Assembly: GCA_003150235.1 (NCBI GenBank)
Contig: QAMW01000009.1
Span: forward strand, 1 to 64,000
Length of the DNA stretch: 64,000 nucleotides
Direction of reading: 5' to 3'
From: Bacteroidales bacterium
GTDB lineage: Bacteria; Bacteroidota; Bacteroidia; Bacteroidales; Muribaculaceae
Shown here: piece after piece, positions 56,136 to 64,000 of the stretch
Layout: every line of letters begins with the position of its first letter
Position numbering within the stretch: position 1 is the stretch's first letter
Made by a program: the position numbers and the translations under genes
The notes under the pieces: model-generated
What the model was told of the DNA's origin: nothing
Seen by the model: only the letters and a program-made list of their open reading frames with translations
The model's database searches: none

Positions 56136-57116
56136 ATGCAAAAATTATCCGCAAGCCTCGTTGCCATATTCCTCCAATCGTTTTTCACATTGCAAGCCGA
56201 TGTGATTGACGACTACGCGCCGGGCAGAAGCGGCGAAGCCCTGAAAAATACCATTTACCGCCAATGTCGCCCGTCACTGACCGTAGATGAACAGCGTCTT
56301 GTCGAGTATCTTTTCCAAATATATGAGCAAACCGACGGACTTCCTTACGACGGCTTGACCGGGAAACTGATTACCGAACCGGACTTCTCGAGAATTTCAT
56401 ATATCGTGCCTGTCGAGTGGATGAAGCCTGACCCGAAATGCTTCGCAGAAGCATCAGTCGACCTCCACAACATGCTTATCTCTGACGGGGCATCCGCGAT
56501 TGACCGAGGACAGCTTCCCCTTGGCGAGACAACCGATGGCTATGATTGCTACATTCCTCCTGAAGAGATGAAGGGGGACATCGCACGAGCGATATTCTAT
56601 ATCGCATCGCTTTATCCTTGTCAGCTGTGGGGTAACCGGGGAAGATATATTTTCGACAACACCCCATACCCTACACTTCGAAGCGAATGGAGCGACATGT
56701 ATATGAGATGGCACGTCAATGACCCTATTGACGAATGGGAGAAAGCGCGCGACAAAAAAATCGCAGAATTACAAGGCAACAACAATCCGTTTGTCACACA
56801 TCCCGAACTTGCCGACTATCTATGGGGCACAAAAGCCGGGGAAACATATCGGCCTTCCACCACTCCCGACAATCCGGACAAACCGGACAATCCCGATGAC
56901 CCATATATACGCATTCCGCTCCAAGAAAGTTACAACAGCAGCGACCCGTATATCTGGCTATATTCACCATACGTGCCTGAAGATGTCACATGGAGTCTTG
57001 ACGGCAAAAGAGTGACAGAACGTGTATCGGTTTCGTCACTAAGTATCGGGAATCATGAACTGCGCTTCACTTCGGGGACTGCAAAAGGCAAACTAATTAT
57101 TGAAATCAAGCCATGA
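56136..57116 (+). CDS. Secreted endonuclease-I-fold protein that appears to lack the catalytic motif
   Basis: The 326-aa protein has a signal peptide (1-21) and residues about 70-235 that follow the endonuclease I (PF04231) pattern: DLHNM, GDIARAIFYIASLYP, DPIDEWEKARDKKIAELQGNNNPFV and the closing HPELADYLWG. In active enzymes an EH pair precedes the DLHxL segment and an Asn follows it; here the matching positions read SYIVPVEW and GASAID, so the usual His, Glu and Asn seem to be missing. A Pro/Asp-rich linker and a short Ig-like domain follow. Role unknown; it could bind nucleic acid or cell-wall ligands without cutting. Confidence 0.72.
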   Translation: MQKLSASLVAIFLQSFFTLQADVIDDYAPGRSGEALKNTIYRQCRPSLTVDEQRLVEYLFQIYEQTDGLPYDGLTGKLITEPDFSRISYIVPVEWMKPDPKCFAEASVDLHNMLISDGASAIDRGQLPLGETTDGYDCYIPPEEMKGDIARAIFYIASLYPCQLWGNRGRYIFDNTPYPTLRSEWSDMYMRWHVNDPIDEWEKARDKKIAELQGNNNPFVTHPELADYLWGTKAGETYRPSTTPDNPDKPDNPDDPYIRIPLQESYNSSDPYIWLYSPYVPEDVTWSLDGKRVTERVSVSSLSIGNHELRFTSGTAKGKLIIEIKP

Positions 57117-57553
57117 ACCACAAACTATTATTCGCCCTGATCGCCTTGGCGACTGTCGGCTGCAACAAATCAAAGCCATACGACAATGTGGATCCCGAGA
57201 CACTGAAGCCTGCCGGAAGCGAGGATACCCGCCCGACATATTCTTTTGAAAAGGAGCTTAATGATGACCGAAGCAGGTTTGTATCCGAAACGCTGACACT
57301 CTATTATGACGAAGGGGGCACGATATTCAGTAAGGAAGCGGATAATGGCACAACCATACACCGCGCCATAGAACTTGCAACGGGTAACAGTGCGGAGTTA
57401 TATCTGCAGAAGACATCCCCGCGTCTGCTTATTAATGGAGATGAAACTCCTGTAAAATCTGTCGTGACAGAACGCGACAATGAAAAAGGAGCCTGGATAA
57501 ACATCCAGACTCCCGATTATAAACATATTGTTTTTGTAGTCACCGATTTGTAG
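57113..57553 (+). CDS. Small lipoprotein of unknown function
   Basis: The 146-aa protein starts with a lipoprotein signal ending in TVGC, so it should be membrane-anchored. The remainder is rich in Thr, Asp and short beta-strand patterns (FVSETLTLYYDEGG, IHRAIELATG, WINIQTPDYKHIVFVV), compatible with a small beta-sandwich; no family was recognised. It overlaps the preceding endonuclease-I-like gene by 4 nt, so both are made from one mRNA. It ends 1 nt from the convergent lgt gene. Confidence 0.72.
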   Translation: MNHKLLFALIALATVGCNKSKPYDNVDPETLKPAGSEDTRPTYSFEKELNDDRSRFVSETLTLYYDEGGTIFSKEADNGTTIHRAIELATGNSAELYLQKTSPRLLINGDETPVKSVVTERDNEKGAWINIQTPDYKHIVFVVTDL

Positions 57554-57554
57554 C

Positions 57555-58412
57555 TTATCTGCGTTTCTGTGGCTTCTCATCGGCGAAACGATTGGGAAAA
57601 GACAGCTGCACCTTGGGCCGCATCATCGCATATATAACAAGGAACACTCCGAGCAGTATAAACGGTATGCTAAGCTGTTGTCCGATGTTCAAAGTCATCG
57701 TAGCCTCTCGTGCCACCTGGTCATTCTTGATGAATTCAATAAGGAAACGCGGCAGGAAAATACCTATGAAGAATACACCAAGTATCAGACCCGGGCGTTC
57801 CTCCGCATTCTTTTTCCAATACATCCACATCAAAAGACCGAAAAGCGCAAAATAACATAACGCTTCGTAAATCTGAGTAGGATGCACCGCCTGACCTTCA
57901 TAAAGTTCATGCCACTCACGCGAGCGGACAAACATGAATCCCCATGGCAGATCGGTCGCCGTACCAAAAATCTCTGAATTAAACAGGTTACCAAGACGTA
58001 TAAGTCCACCGACAAGCGCGATAGCGATTACAAGTCGGTCAAATGTCCATAACGGACTTTTCTTGGTGACAAACACGGAAAACAGTATCACTGCAATGAT
58101 TATGGCAACGGTGCCACCATGACTGGCAAGTCCGCCTTCCCAGATATAAAGTATCTTTATCGGGTCGGCACGATAGACATCCCATTCATAGAAAAACACG
58201 TGACCAAGGCGCGCACCGACAATCGTGGCAATCACGACATAAATAAGCAGGATACCGAGCCAACGCTCCGGCGCACCCTCATGCTTGAACATACGCGCCA
58301 CAATCTCATATCCCACCAGAAATCCGATGGCAAACATCAGTCCGTACCACCTTACGGTGACAAAACCGCTGAACAATTCAGGGTTGACGTTCCAGGTTAT
58401 AAAATCAAGCAT
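57555..58412 (-). CDS. lgt: Prolipoprotein diacylglyceryl transferase
   Basis: Lgt transfers diacylglycerol from phosphatidylglycerol to the lipobox cysteine of prolipoproteins. The 285-aa inner-membrane protein has about seven helices, with the conserved YGLMFAIGFLVGYEI, GGLASHGG and GGLIRLGNLFNSEIFG signature, and a FLPRFLIEFIKNDQV region. It is needed for the several lipoproteins encoded in this window. It is adjacent to ddh (6 nt), sharing its strand, and converges with the lipoprotein gene above. Confidence 0.96.
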   Translation of the reverse strand: MLDFITWNVNPELFSGFVTVRWYGLMFAIGFLVGYEIVARMFKHEGAPERWLGILLIYVVIATIVGARLGHVFFYEWDVYRADPIKILYIWEGGLASHGGTVAIIIAVILFSVFVTKKSPLWTFDRLVIAIALVGGLIRLGNLFNSEIFGTATDLPWGFMFVRSREWHELYEGQAVHPTQIYEALCYFALFGLLMWMYWKKNAEERPGLILGVFFIGIFLPRFLIEFIKNDQVAREATMTLNIGQQLSIPFILLGVFLVIYAMMRPKVQLSFPNRFADEKPQKRR

Positions 58413-58418
58413 CTTTAA

Positions 58419-59318
58419 TTATACTAAATGACGAATTAACTCCTCGCGGTCGCCGTAGAGCATATCAATTACCGGAATCTCGATCATTGTATATGCACCC
58501 GGACGCTCAATCATGGTGGCACGTGCCACACCGACGAGAATCTGAGCTGTCAAAGCGGGATTGTTGATTGACATGTTGAATTCAAACCGCTGATTCTGAG
58601 TGATACCCGACACACCCTTTCTCACCATGTTCACACCATGACCCATATCCTTGATGTCGTCAACCGAAGGGACAGCAAACACATGAGTTTCATCGCTGGC
58701 AAAATAGGGGTCTTCCTTCACCGCCTTAGCGATATCTTCAATCTTATAGCCATCTTCAACCTCGACATAAACCATGCGTCGGTGAATGCCTGTACCGAGC
58801 GGAATTGTCATCGAAAGAGCGTTTTTAACACCTGGCTTAGACTTCACTGCGACAGTGTGTCCCATACTCATGCCCGGTCCGAAATTAGTATAAGTCACAC
58901 CCTTCGGAGCGGCAGCCTGCATGAGTGCGCGCACGACCGAGTCGCTGCCCGGATCCCATCCTGCCGATATGATAGCCACGGAACCGTGAGCCTTGGCTAT
59001 CGGGTCAAGAGTCTTCCTCAAGTCAGCGATACCGCCATGAATATCGTAGCTGTCAACCGTGTTTATGCCTTCGGCAAGCAGTATGCGCGCATGTTTCTCT
59101 ACCTCACGTGTAGGCGTACAGAGTATCGCCACTTGAACGTCATCGAGTTCAAGCACGTCACTTACCACTTTATAACCTGCCAATTCGGCAGGCTGCTCTC
59201 CGGCAGGATTACGACGCACAACGCCTGCCACTTCAAAGTCAGGCGCTTCGCGAAGCGCATCCAACACAAACTTTCCAATGTTACCATATCCAACTATGGC
59301 AGCTCTAATTTTCTTCAT
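58419..59318 (-). CDS. ddh: meso-Diaminopimelate dehydrogenase
   Basis: Ddh makes meso-DAP in one NADPH-dependent step from tetrahydrodipicolinate, giving the cell-wall cross-linking residue and the lysine precursor. The 299-aa protein has the Rossmann loop VGYGNIGKFVLDAL, the substrate-binding region DIHGGIADLR, SAGWDPGSDSV, FGPGMSMGHTVAV and GVKNALSMTIPLGTG, typical of the one-step enzyme in Bacteroidota. It lies downstream of ackA and of a structured RNA element in the 209-nt gap, and precedes lgt by 6 nt, so cell-envelope genes are cotranscribed. Confidence 0.96.
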   Translation of the reverse strand: MKKIRAAIVGYGNIGKFVLDALREAPDFEVAGVVRRNPAGEQPAELAGYKVVSDVLELDDVQVAILCTPTREVEKHARILLAEGINTVDSYDIHGGIADLRKTLDPIAKAHGSVAIISAGWDPGSDSVVRALMQAAAPKGVTYTNFGPGMSMGHTVAVKSKPGVKNALSMTIPLGTGIHRRMVYVEVEDGYKIEDIAKAVKEDPYFASDETHVFAVPSVDDIKDMGHGVNMVRKGVSGITQNQRFEFNMSINNPALTAQILVGVARATMIERPGAYTMIEIPVIDMLYGDREELIRHLV

Positions 59319-59357
59319 TTCTTATATTTCAATTATTTGAGTTTCACAAGCTCATTT

Positions 59358-59467
59358 AAAGGTTAAAAAGGTTAATGGTTAAAGATAGCCCCTACCGGTT
59401 GAAATCATCAGACGCTCACCGGCTCTTTAACCATCAACCCACTTGTATGACAAGTTTTTTAACCTCT
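59358..59467 (-). ncRNA. Candidate structured RNA: three-way junction upstream of ddh
   Basis: On the minus strand, P1 pairs 59456-59467 with 59358-59369 (12 bp, one G-U). Inside it, a small hairpin (59441-59455, ACTTG/CAAGT) and a long P2 (59424-59439 with 59370-59385, 16 bp, one G-U) with an inner CCGGT/ACCGG stem fill the space with almost no unpaired junction bases. Both departures from Watson-Crick pairing are A-C on the plus strand but G-U on the minus strand, arguing that the minus-strand RNA is the functional form. It could be a cis-regulator of ddh or a mobile hairpin repeat. Confidence 0.6.
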
Positions 59468-59527
59468 TAACCGACAACTTCCGCAAGCGAAAGTCGGGTC
59501 AATAAAAACAGAATATCGTATTTCTTC

Positions 59528-60739
59528 TTACTCCGGCTGACGGCCGTTTACGATAGCTTCCGTATCACGGGCTATCATAAGCTCCTCATCGGTAGGAATA
59601 ACCACAACCTTGACGGCAGAATCCGGGGCAGAGATAAGTTTCTCTTCACCGCGCGACGAGAAGTTTACTTCGTCATCAATCTTCACTCCCATATAGGTGA
59701 GGTGATCACACACGCGTTTACGGAGTATCTGCTGATTCTCGCCTACACCACCCGTGAACACAATCACATCCACACCATTTAGTACAGCGGCAAAAGCGCC
59801 TACATACTTTATGATGCGATAGATGTACATGTCAAGGGCAAGTTTGGCGCGCTCGTCACCCTTCTCGATAGCAGCATCAATGTCACGCATATCGGAAGAA
59901 ATGCCTGAGATACCGGCGACACCGCTCTTTTTATTGATAAGGTCGCTAAGCTCCTTGGTGGTAAGATGCTCCTTATCCATGATGAACGTAAGTGCACCTG
60001 GGTCTACGTCACCGACTCTGGTGCCCATCATCAGACCCTCGACAGGAGTAAGGCCCATAGAAGTATCAACGCTCTTTCCGTCAAGCACGGCAGTGATAGA
60101 GCCGCCATTACCGATATGGCAGGTAATCACACGCTGCTTGTCGTAAGGCAATCCGAGGAAGTCACATGCACGGCGCGATACATAGCGGTGGCTTGTACCG
60201 TGGAAACCGTAGCGGCGTATGGCATACTTCTCGTAAAGTTCATAAGGAAGGGCATACATGTATGCTTCTTTGGGCATTGTCTGATGGAATGCGGTATCAA
60301 ACACGGCAACCTGCGGAACACCGGGCATAAGTTCGGTGATAGCCTCAATACCTGTCATATTGGCAGGATTATGCAGAGGTGCCACATCATAACACTCCTT
60401 TATCTTTGCAATAACTTCATCGTCAATCTTGACGCTCTTGTTAAACTTCTCGCCACCATGTACCACGCGATGACCTACAGCGTTGATTTCGTCAAAGCTC
60501 TTGATACATCCGTAAGTCGGATCGGTAAGTATGTTCAAAATATCATTAATAGCCTTCTTATGGTCGGGGATAGGCATCTCTATGGTCTTCTTCTCCCCGT
60601 CGGGCAACTTGAATTTCAGGAATGATCCGGGCAAACCTACTTTTTCCACGCCGCCTTCAGCAAGTGTCTTCTTGCTGTCGACATCAATCAATTTATATTT
60701 TACGGAGCTACTTCCGCAATTAAGGACTAATATATTCAT
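59528..60739 (-). CDS. ackA: Acetate kinase
   Basis: AckA converts acetyl phosphate and ADP to acetate and ATP, the energy-yielding end of fermentation. The protein has the N-terminal LVLNCGSSSVKYKL phosphate loop, HRVVHGGEKF, the FDTAFHQTMP region, RYGFHGTSHRYVS and VIPTDEELMIARDT near the end, all expected in ASKHA-fold acetate kinases. ATG at 60739 is chosen over one two codons earlier. It follows pta by 23 nt on the same strand, so both steps from acetyl-CoA to acetate form one operon. Confidence 0.97.
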   Translation of the reverse strand: MNILVLNCGSSSVKYKLIDVDSKKTLAEGGVEKVGLPGSFLKFKLPDGEKKTIEMPIPDHKKAINDILNILTDPTYGCIKSFDEINAVGHRVVHGGEKFNKSVKIDDEVIAKIKECYDVAPLHNPANMTGIEAITELMPGVPQVAVFDTAFHQTMPKEAYMYALPYELYEKYAIRRYGFHGTSHRYVSRRACDFLGLPYDKQRVITCHIGNGGSITAVLDGKSVDTSMGLTPVEGLMMGTRVGDVDPGALTFIMDKEHLTTKELSDLINKKSGVAGISGISSDMRDIDAAIEKGDERAKLALDMYIYRIIKYVGAFAAVLNGVDVIVFTGGVGENQQILRKRVCDHLTYMGVKIDDEVNFSSRGEEKLISAPDSAVKVVVIPTDEELMIARDTEAIVNGRQPE

Positions 60740-60762
60740 TTCCATTATGGTATTAGTTGCTA

Positions 60763-61779
60763 TTAGTGACGTGCAGCCTCACCGATAGCCTGATTACAGG
60801 TAATAATTATTGTCTTGTAGATATCTTCAGGGAAACATCCGCGTGAAAGGTCGTTGACCGGAGCGGCGAGACCTTGCAGGATAGGACCGACAGCCTGCAC
60901 ACCGGCGAGACGCTGCACAAGTTTGTAAGCTATGTTACCGGTTTCAAGCGACGGGAATACAAGTACATCGGCAGTACCCTTGAGAGGGCTGTCGGGAGCT
61001 TTACTTTTTGCGACACCCGGCACGAGAGCTGCATCAGCCTGAAGTTCTCCGTCACACATAAGCTTGGGATCAGCATCATGCACGAGTTTCACAGCTTCGA
61101 TAACCTTGTCAATGCGTTCATGCTTTGCACTGCCCTTAGTTGAGAAACTCAACATTGCTATGCGCGGCTCGATGCCGGCGATATCACGCGCAGTGTCGGC
61201 GGTAGAGAGTGCAATCTGGGCAAGCTCTTTCGCTGTAGGATCAGGCAATACGGCACAGTCGGCAAACACAAGAATGCCATTTTCACCAAAGGGAACGCCG
61301 TCGGGAAGAAGCATCACAAACGCACCTGACACTACATCTATACCCGGTTTTGTCTTGATTACCTGGAAAGCGGCACGAAGCACATTGCCTGTTGTATTGA
61401 GTGCACCGGCAACCTGACCGTCGGCATCGCCGCTCTTAATCATGAGGCAGCCGAGGTAAAGAGGATTTGCCGCTGTACGACGCGCATCTTCCATGGTGAT
61501 ACCCTTGTTCTTTCTAAGCTCATAGAAAAGAGGAGCATACTTGTCAATAACCTTTTCATCTTTGGGATTGACAACACGTGCCTTGCATATATTGGTCAAG
61601 CTCAGCTCACGAGCGGCATCGGCAATCTCTGCCGGGTCACCGATAAGAATGATATCGGCAATACCTTCCGTAATAATACGGTCGGCTGCCGTAAGTGTAC
61701 GCGGCTCTGTTCCCTCAGGGAGGACAATGCGCTGACGCTGTTCTTTTGCCTTTTTGGTCAATTTTTCAAATAGTCCCAT
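60763..61779 (-). CDS. pta: Phosphate acetyltransferase
   Basis: Pta converts acetyl-CoA and phosphate to acetyl phosphate, feeding AckA. The 338-aa protein is the short single-domain form, with [14 protein letters not shown], the CoA- and phosphate-binding [19 protein letters not shown] region, and [17 protein letters not shown] and [17 protein letters not shown] near the C-terminus. A TAAATTTG element at 61823-61831 on the minus strand is a likely promoter, and a TGATTAATCA palindrome lies next to it at 61809-61818. Confidence 0.96.
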   Translation of the reverse strand: MGLFEKLTKKAKEQRQRIVLPEGTEPRTLTAADRIITEGIADIILIGDPAEIADAARELSLTNICKARVVNPKDEKVIDKYAPLFYELRKNKGITMEDARRTAANPLYLGCLMIKSGDADGQVAGALNTTGNVLRAAFQVIKTKPGIDVVSGAFVMLLPDGVPFGENGILVFADCAVLPDPTAKELAQIALSTADTARDIAGIEPRIAMLSFSTKGSAKHERIDKVIEAVKLVHDADPKLMCDGELQADAALVPGVAKSKAPDSPLKGTADVLVFPSLETGNIAYKLVQRLAGVQAVGPILQGLAAPVNDLSRGCFPEDIYKTIIITCNQAIGEAARH

Positions 61780-61898
61780 AGTAATTGATTTTAGTAATAA
61801 TAATGATGTGATTAATCAATCTGCAAATTTAAGATTTTTTGTGCTAAAACTGCCATGCCGAAAGCAGTATTTTCACAAATCCCGTTAACAAAATAGAA

Positions 61899-61926
61899 AA
61901 AGGCGTAGAGTTGACTCCACGCCTTT
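61899..61926 (-). terminator. Terminator after the gyrA-linked TPR gene
   Basis: AAAGGCGTAGAGT (61899-61911) and ACTCCACGCCTTT (61914-61926) form a 13-bp stem with one mismatch. Read on the minus strand it is followed by TTTTT. It ends the transcript of the TPR gene before pta. Confidence 0.85.
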
Positions 61927-61949
61927 ATTATCATTCGTAAAAGTGATTT

Positions 61950-63197
61950 TTACATTGCTTCGATGCGTTTGAGGTTTGCCTCGTCATCAAGAGTGTAATA
62001 GATACTGCGGAGCAGACGACGCGCATCACTTTCGGTTTGTTCGTTATTAAGGGCATTCTCAAGATAAGGTACAGCCTGCTTCAACAACGGGTCGATTTGG
62101 TCTTCACGCAGCTTATTGTAAGCGGCATTGTCAAGAGTACCTGCATTTTCCTCGATGGCGACAGCCTTTGCATAAAGAACCCTGCCAAGATCAAGCTGAG
62201 CCTTCATGTAATCGGGATTGAGTGAGACTGCCTTTTCAAAATCAGCCTGTGCTTCATCGTTCTTCTTCTGGCTCTGATAGAGGATACCACGCACGTCATA
62301 CAGCTCTGCATTATTGGGAGCCACAGCGATTGCCTGCTCAAGAAGAGTCATTGCCTCGTCATATTTCTCCTTGTTGATCTTATCATTAATAATGATGGTA
62401 AGATACTTGGTTGTAGTGTCACCGTAAACCTTGTTGGCTTCCTGGGCAAATTCCACAATCATACCCTCATCCTGCTTCTGTGCGGCAACACCGATTGCAT
62501 AATCATATAGTGAAGATTCGTTGTAACCAAGTTTGAGAGCCGAACGGAATGCAGCAATGGCATCATCAAGCTTTTCAGCCTGCCATGCGGCAAGACCCTG
62601 GAAATAATAAATCTGACCTACGATAGAATCGGGCGCTGCGGCAGGAGCGTCCTTGCCGAGAGAAGGATTCTGGGGCAGAGAAGTATAGATTGACCATGCC
62701 TTGTAAGCGCCGGGGTAATCCTGTGCTTCCCAGAGGAACTGACCGCCTGAAGCATAGTCATTATAATGGGCGGCAAGCTTCTTCGCCATATCTTTCGAAT
62801 ATTTGGTCTTTACCTTCGGGCTACCATCCTTGTTAAGCTTAGGCGCACCGGTTTTGTCAACCTCGGGAATCGTGTCAAGAGGGAACGCGGTCATGAAATA
62901 TTCATAACCTTTCACCAGCGACTCACCCATAGCCTTGTCATCGGCTGCCTGACCTACGGCTTTCTTTCCAAGCTGGCTGTCATAGTCGCCAAACTCGATT
63001 GTACCGGCAACATACCATGTCTGTGCGTCATCCTTTGTTTCGGCATCAGTCAAGGCAGGCGCAAGCTGAGTACGTGCCTTGGCAAAATCGGCATCAAATC
63101 CTTTCGACTTACCTTCCACCTCTTTTACGAGGCTCTTCTGAGCTGAAGCACCTGCCACAGCCATGAAGCATAGTCCTAACAAAAATAATTTTTTCAT
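61950..63197 (-). CDS. Exported tetratricopeptide-repeat protein
   Basis: The 415-aa protein has a signal peptide (1-20) and TPR units in its C-terminal half, at about 205-235, 275-305 and 308-340 (EAQADFEKAVSLNPDYMKAQLDLGRVLY). The N-terminal half (about 25-195) is Ala/Lys/Asp-rich and less regular. It should be a periplasmic scaffold; no enzyme motif is seen. It directly follows gyrA with a 35-nt gap, so it may be cotranscribed with it, although the functions are unrelated. Confidence 0.85.
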   Translation of the reverse strand: MKKLFLLGLCFMAVAGASAQKSLVKEVEGKSKGFDADFAKARTQLAPALTDAETKDDAQTWYVAGTIEFGDYDSQLGKKAVGQAADDKAMGESLVKGYEYFMTAFPLDTIPEVDKTGAPKLNKDGSPKVKTKYSKDMAKKLAAHYNDYASGGQFLWEAQDYPGAYKAWSIYTSLPQNPSLGKDAPAAAPDSIVGQIYYFQGLAAWQAEKLDDAIAAFRSALKLGYNESSLYDYAIGVAAQKQDEGMIVEFAQEANKVYGDTTTKYLTIIINDKINKEKYDEAMTLLEQAIAVAPNNAELYDVRGILYQSQKKNDEAQADFEKAVSLNPDYMKAQLDLGRVLYAKAVAIEENAGTLDNAAYNKLREDQIDPLLKQAVPYLENALNNEQTESDARRLLRSIYYTLDDEANLKRIEAM

Positions 63198-63232
63198 ACT
63201 TGCTATTGATTACATTAGTAAATTAGTTTCAT

Positions 63233-64000
63233 TTAATTGTCAAGATCGTCATCAGATATCTCCTCGTCGTCAAGCGGCTCTTCGTCGATATCCTCTTCTA
63301 CAGTCTCGTCGATGGCAAGCGGAGTCTGGTCGGCTTCATCTACAAGAATGTCGGTGTCAGTCTCCTCTTCCGGGTCGGAAAGCACACAGCATACCGAGGC
63401 AATCTCGTCATTGCGCTTTTCAAGGTTTATAAGGCGTACCCCCTGAGTAGCGCGACCTTGAACACGGATATCGGCAACCTTGATACGCAAGGTAATACCC
63501 GACTTGTTGATGATTACAAGGTCATTATCATCGTTGACGCTCTCTATCGCCACAAGCTTGCCGGTCTTTTCAGTCACATTAAGCGTCTTCACGCCCTTAC
63601 CGCCACGGTTGGTAACCCTGTAGACAGGCTGATGCTCGATGACACCGTCAACCTCAACATCAATGTCAAGAGGCGTACGCTTTCCGTAGCCCTTCTCTGA
63701 TATTACCATAACGCTATTAGTGGTGTCAGCGTTCATGCAAATCATGCCTACCACCTCATCATCGGCACCGTCAAGCATCATGCCGCGCACACCGGTCGAC
63801 ACTCGGCCCATCTCCCTGACCTTGTTTTCAGAGAAACGGATTGCGCGACCCTTGCTGTTTGCCATGAGTATCTCACAGTTTCCATCGGTAAGCTCGACAC
63901 CGATAAGGCTGTCATTTTCCCTGATGATGATTGCTTTCTTACCCTTTGCAAGCACTCGTGCATATTCTGACAGAGCGGTACGCTTGATGACTCCGTTCTT
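63233..64000 (-). CDS. gyrA: DNA gyrase subunit A, C-terminal part (cut by window edge)
   Basis: GyrA is the DNA-cutting subunit of gyrase, which introduces negative supercoils. The 255 codons in the window cover part of the C-terminal beta-pinwheel that wraps DNA: repeats such as DDEVVGMICMN and NDDNDLVIINKSG, with the GyrA-box-like NRGGKGVKTL. The tail is strongly acidic (EEDIDEEPLDDEE), as in many gyrases, where it tunes supercoiling. The catalytic tyrosine domain is outside the window to the right. The reading frame runs without a break to base 64000. Confidence 0.95.
   Translation of the reverse strand, partial: KNGVIKRTALSEYARVLAKGKKAIIIRENDSLIGVELTDGNCEILMANSKGRAIRFSENKVREMGRVSTGVRGMMLDGADDEVVGMICMNADTTNSVMVISEKGYGKRTPLDIDVEVDGVIEHQPVYRVTNRGGKGVKTLNVTEKTGKLVAIESVNDDNDLVIINKSGITLRIKVADIRVQGRATQGVRLINLEKRNDEIASVCCVLSDPEEETDTDILVDEADQTPLAIDETVEEDIDEEPLDDEEISDDDLDN

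Noticed and set aside
59441..59460. Plus-strand terminator ACTTG-TATGA-CAAGT followed by six T's
   Set aside because: No plus-strand gene ends here; the hairpin fits better as the small arm of the minus-strand three-way junction, and its stem has only 5 bp.
61809..61818. TGATTAATCA palindrome near the pta promoter as an operator
   Set aside because: Short and A+T-rich, so it could easily arise by chance; mentioned with pta but not called as a site.
63237..63446. Plus-strand Ser-rich small protein
   Set aside because: The Ser run is the antisense of the acidic GyrA tail (GAT/GAA codons) and not a real gene.

Overview
The window looks like chromosomal DNA of a gut Bacteroidales bacterium, most plausibly Muribaculaceae-like (family level is inference). 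The supports are: promoters of the Bacteroidota type (TTTG, about 19 nt, TAnnTTTG) instead of sigma70 promoters; no Shine-Dalgarno sequences; the gene order trpBEGDCFA; a TonB-dependent receptor with a carboxypeptidase-like N-terminal domain; GH97 and GH36 glycosidases; a MINPP-type phytase; an OstA-like/SurA-like outer-membrane module; and meso-diaminopimelate dehydrogenase. No rRNA, tRNA or CRISPR array was seen.

Layout. 1-1114: a complete IS630-family element whose transposase needs a -1 frameshift at T_TTT_TTA; it has split an outer-membrane beta-barrel gene. 1115-6600: accessory DNA holding that gene remnant, a DUF2141 protein, a membrane-protein/winged-helix pair, an AlbA_2/Schlafen-type regulator with a 12-bp tandem repeat, a frameshifted macrodomain relic, a DUF4377 lipoprotein and two small genes. 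6638-8560: MINPP-type phosphatase and rubrerythrin. 8661-15372: the tryptophan operon, preceded by a clear ribosome-dependent attenuator (promoter, 25-codon leader peptide with Trp-Trp, antiterminator, terminator). 15340-17500: HAD hydrolase, phosphoribosyltransferase and glycosyltransferase on the minus strand. 17626-18805: GIN-domain protein and YraN. 18802-26359 (minus): OstA-like protein, three SurA/PpiC-like periplasmic proteins and guaB. 26493-36318 (minus): EamA transporter, K+/H+ antiporter, gmd, a Ddl/MurF-like/hydrolase cassette, ffh, panD and panC. 36450-39970 (minus): voltage-gated K+ channel and the anaerobic ribonucleotide reductase nrdDG. 40208-49620: small membrane protein, rmuC, GH97, MscS channel, 5'-nucleotidase and GH36 alpha-galactosidase. 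49826-57553: thioesterase, dprA, TonB-dependent receptor, DUF4261 protein, UDP-sugar dehydrogenase, a degenerate endonuclease-I-like protein and a lipoprotein. 57555-64000 (minus): lgt, ddh, a structured RNA element, ackA, pta, a TPR protein and the 3' end of gyrA.

How it works together. Most of the window is housekeeping metabolism: tryptophan, pantothenate, GMP, dNTPs without oxygen, acetate formation, and cell-envelope assembly. The most interesting signals are regulatory or structural: the trp attenuator; a compact three-way-junction RNA candidate upstream of ddh, in which both departures from Watson-Crick pairing become G-U wobbles only on the minus strand; a terminator whose 3' arm contains a promoter element; a 14-bp palindrome inside the rmuC promoter; and repeated sites upstream of nrdD. 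Among proteins, the membrane-tethered Mur ligase/Ddl/hydrolase cassette and the endonuclease-I fold without its catalytic motif stand out.
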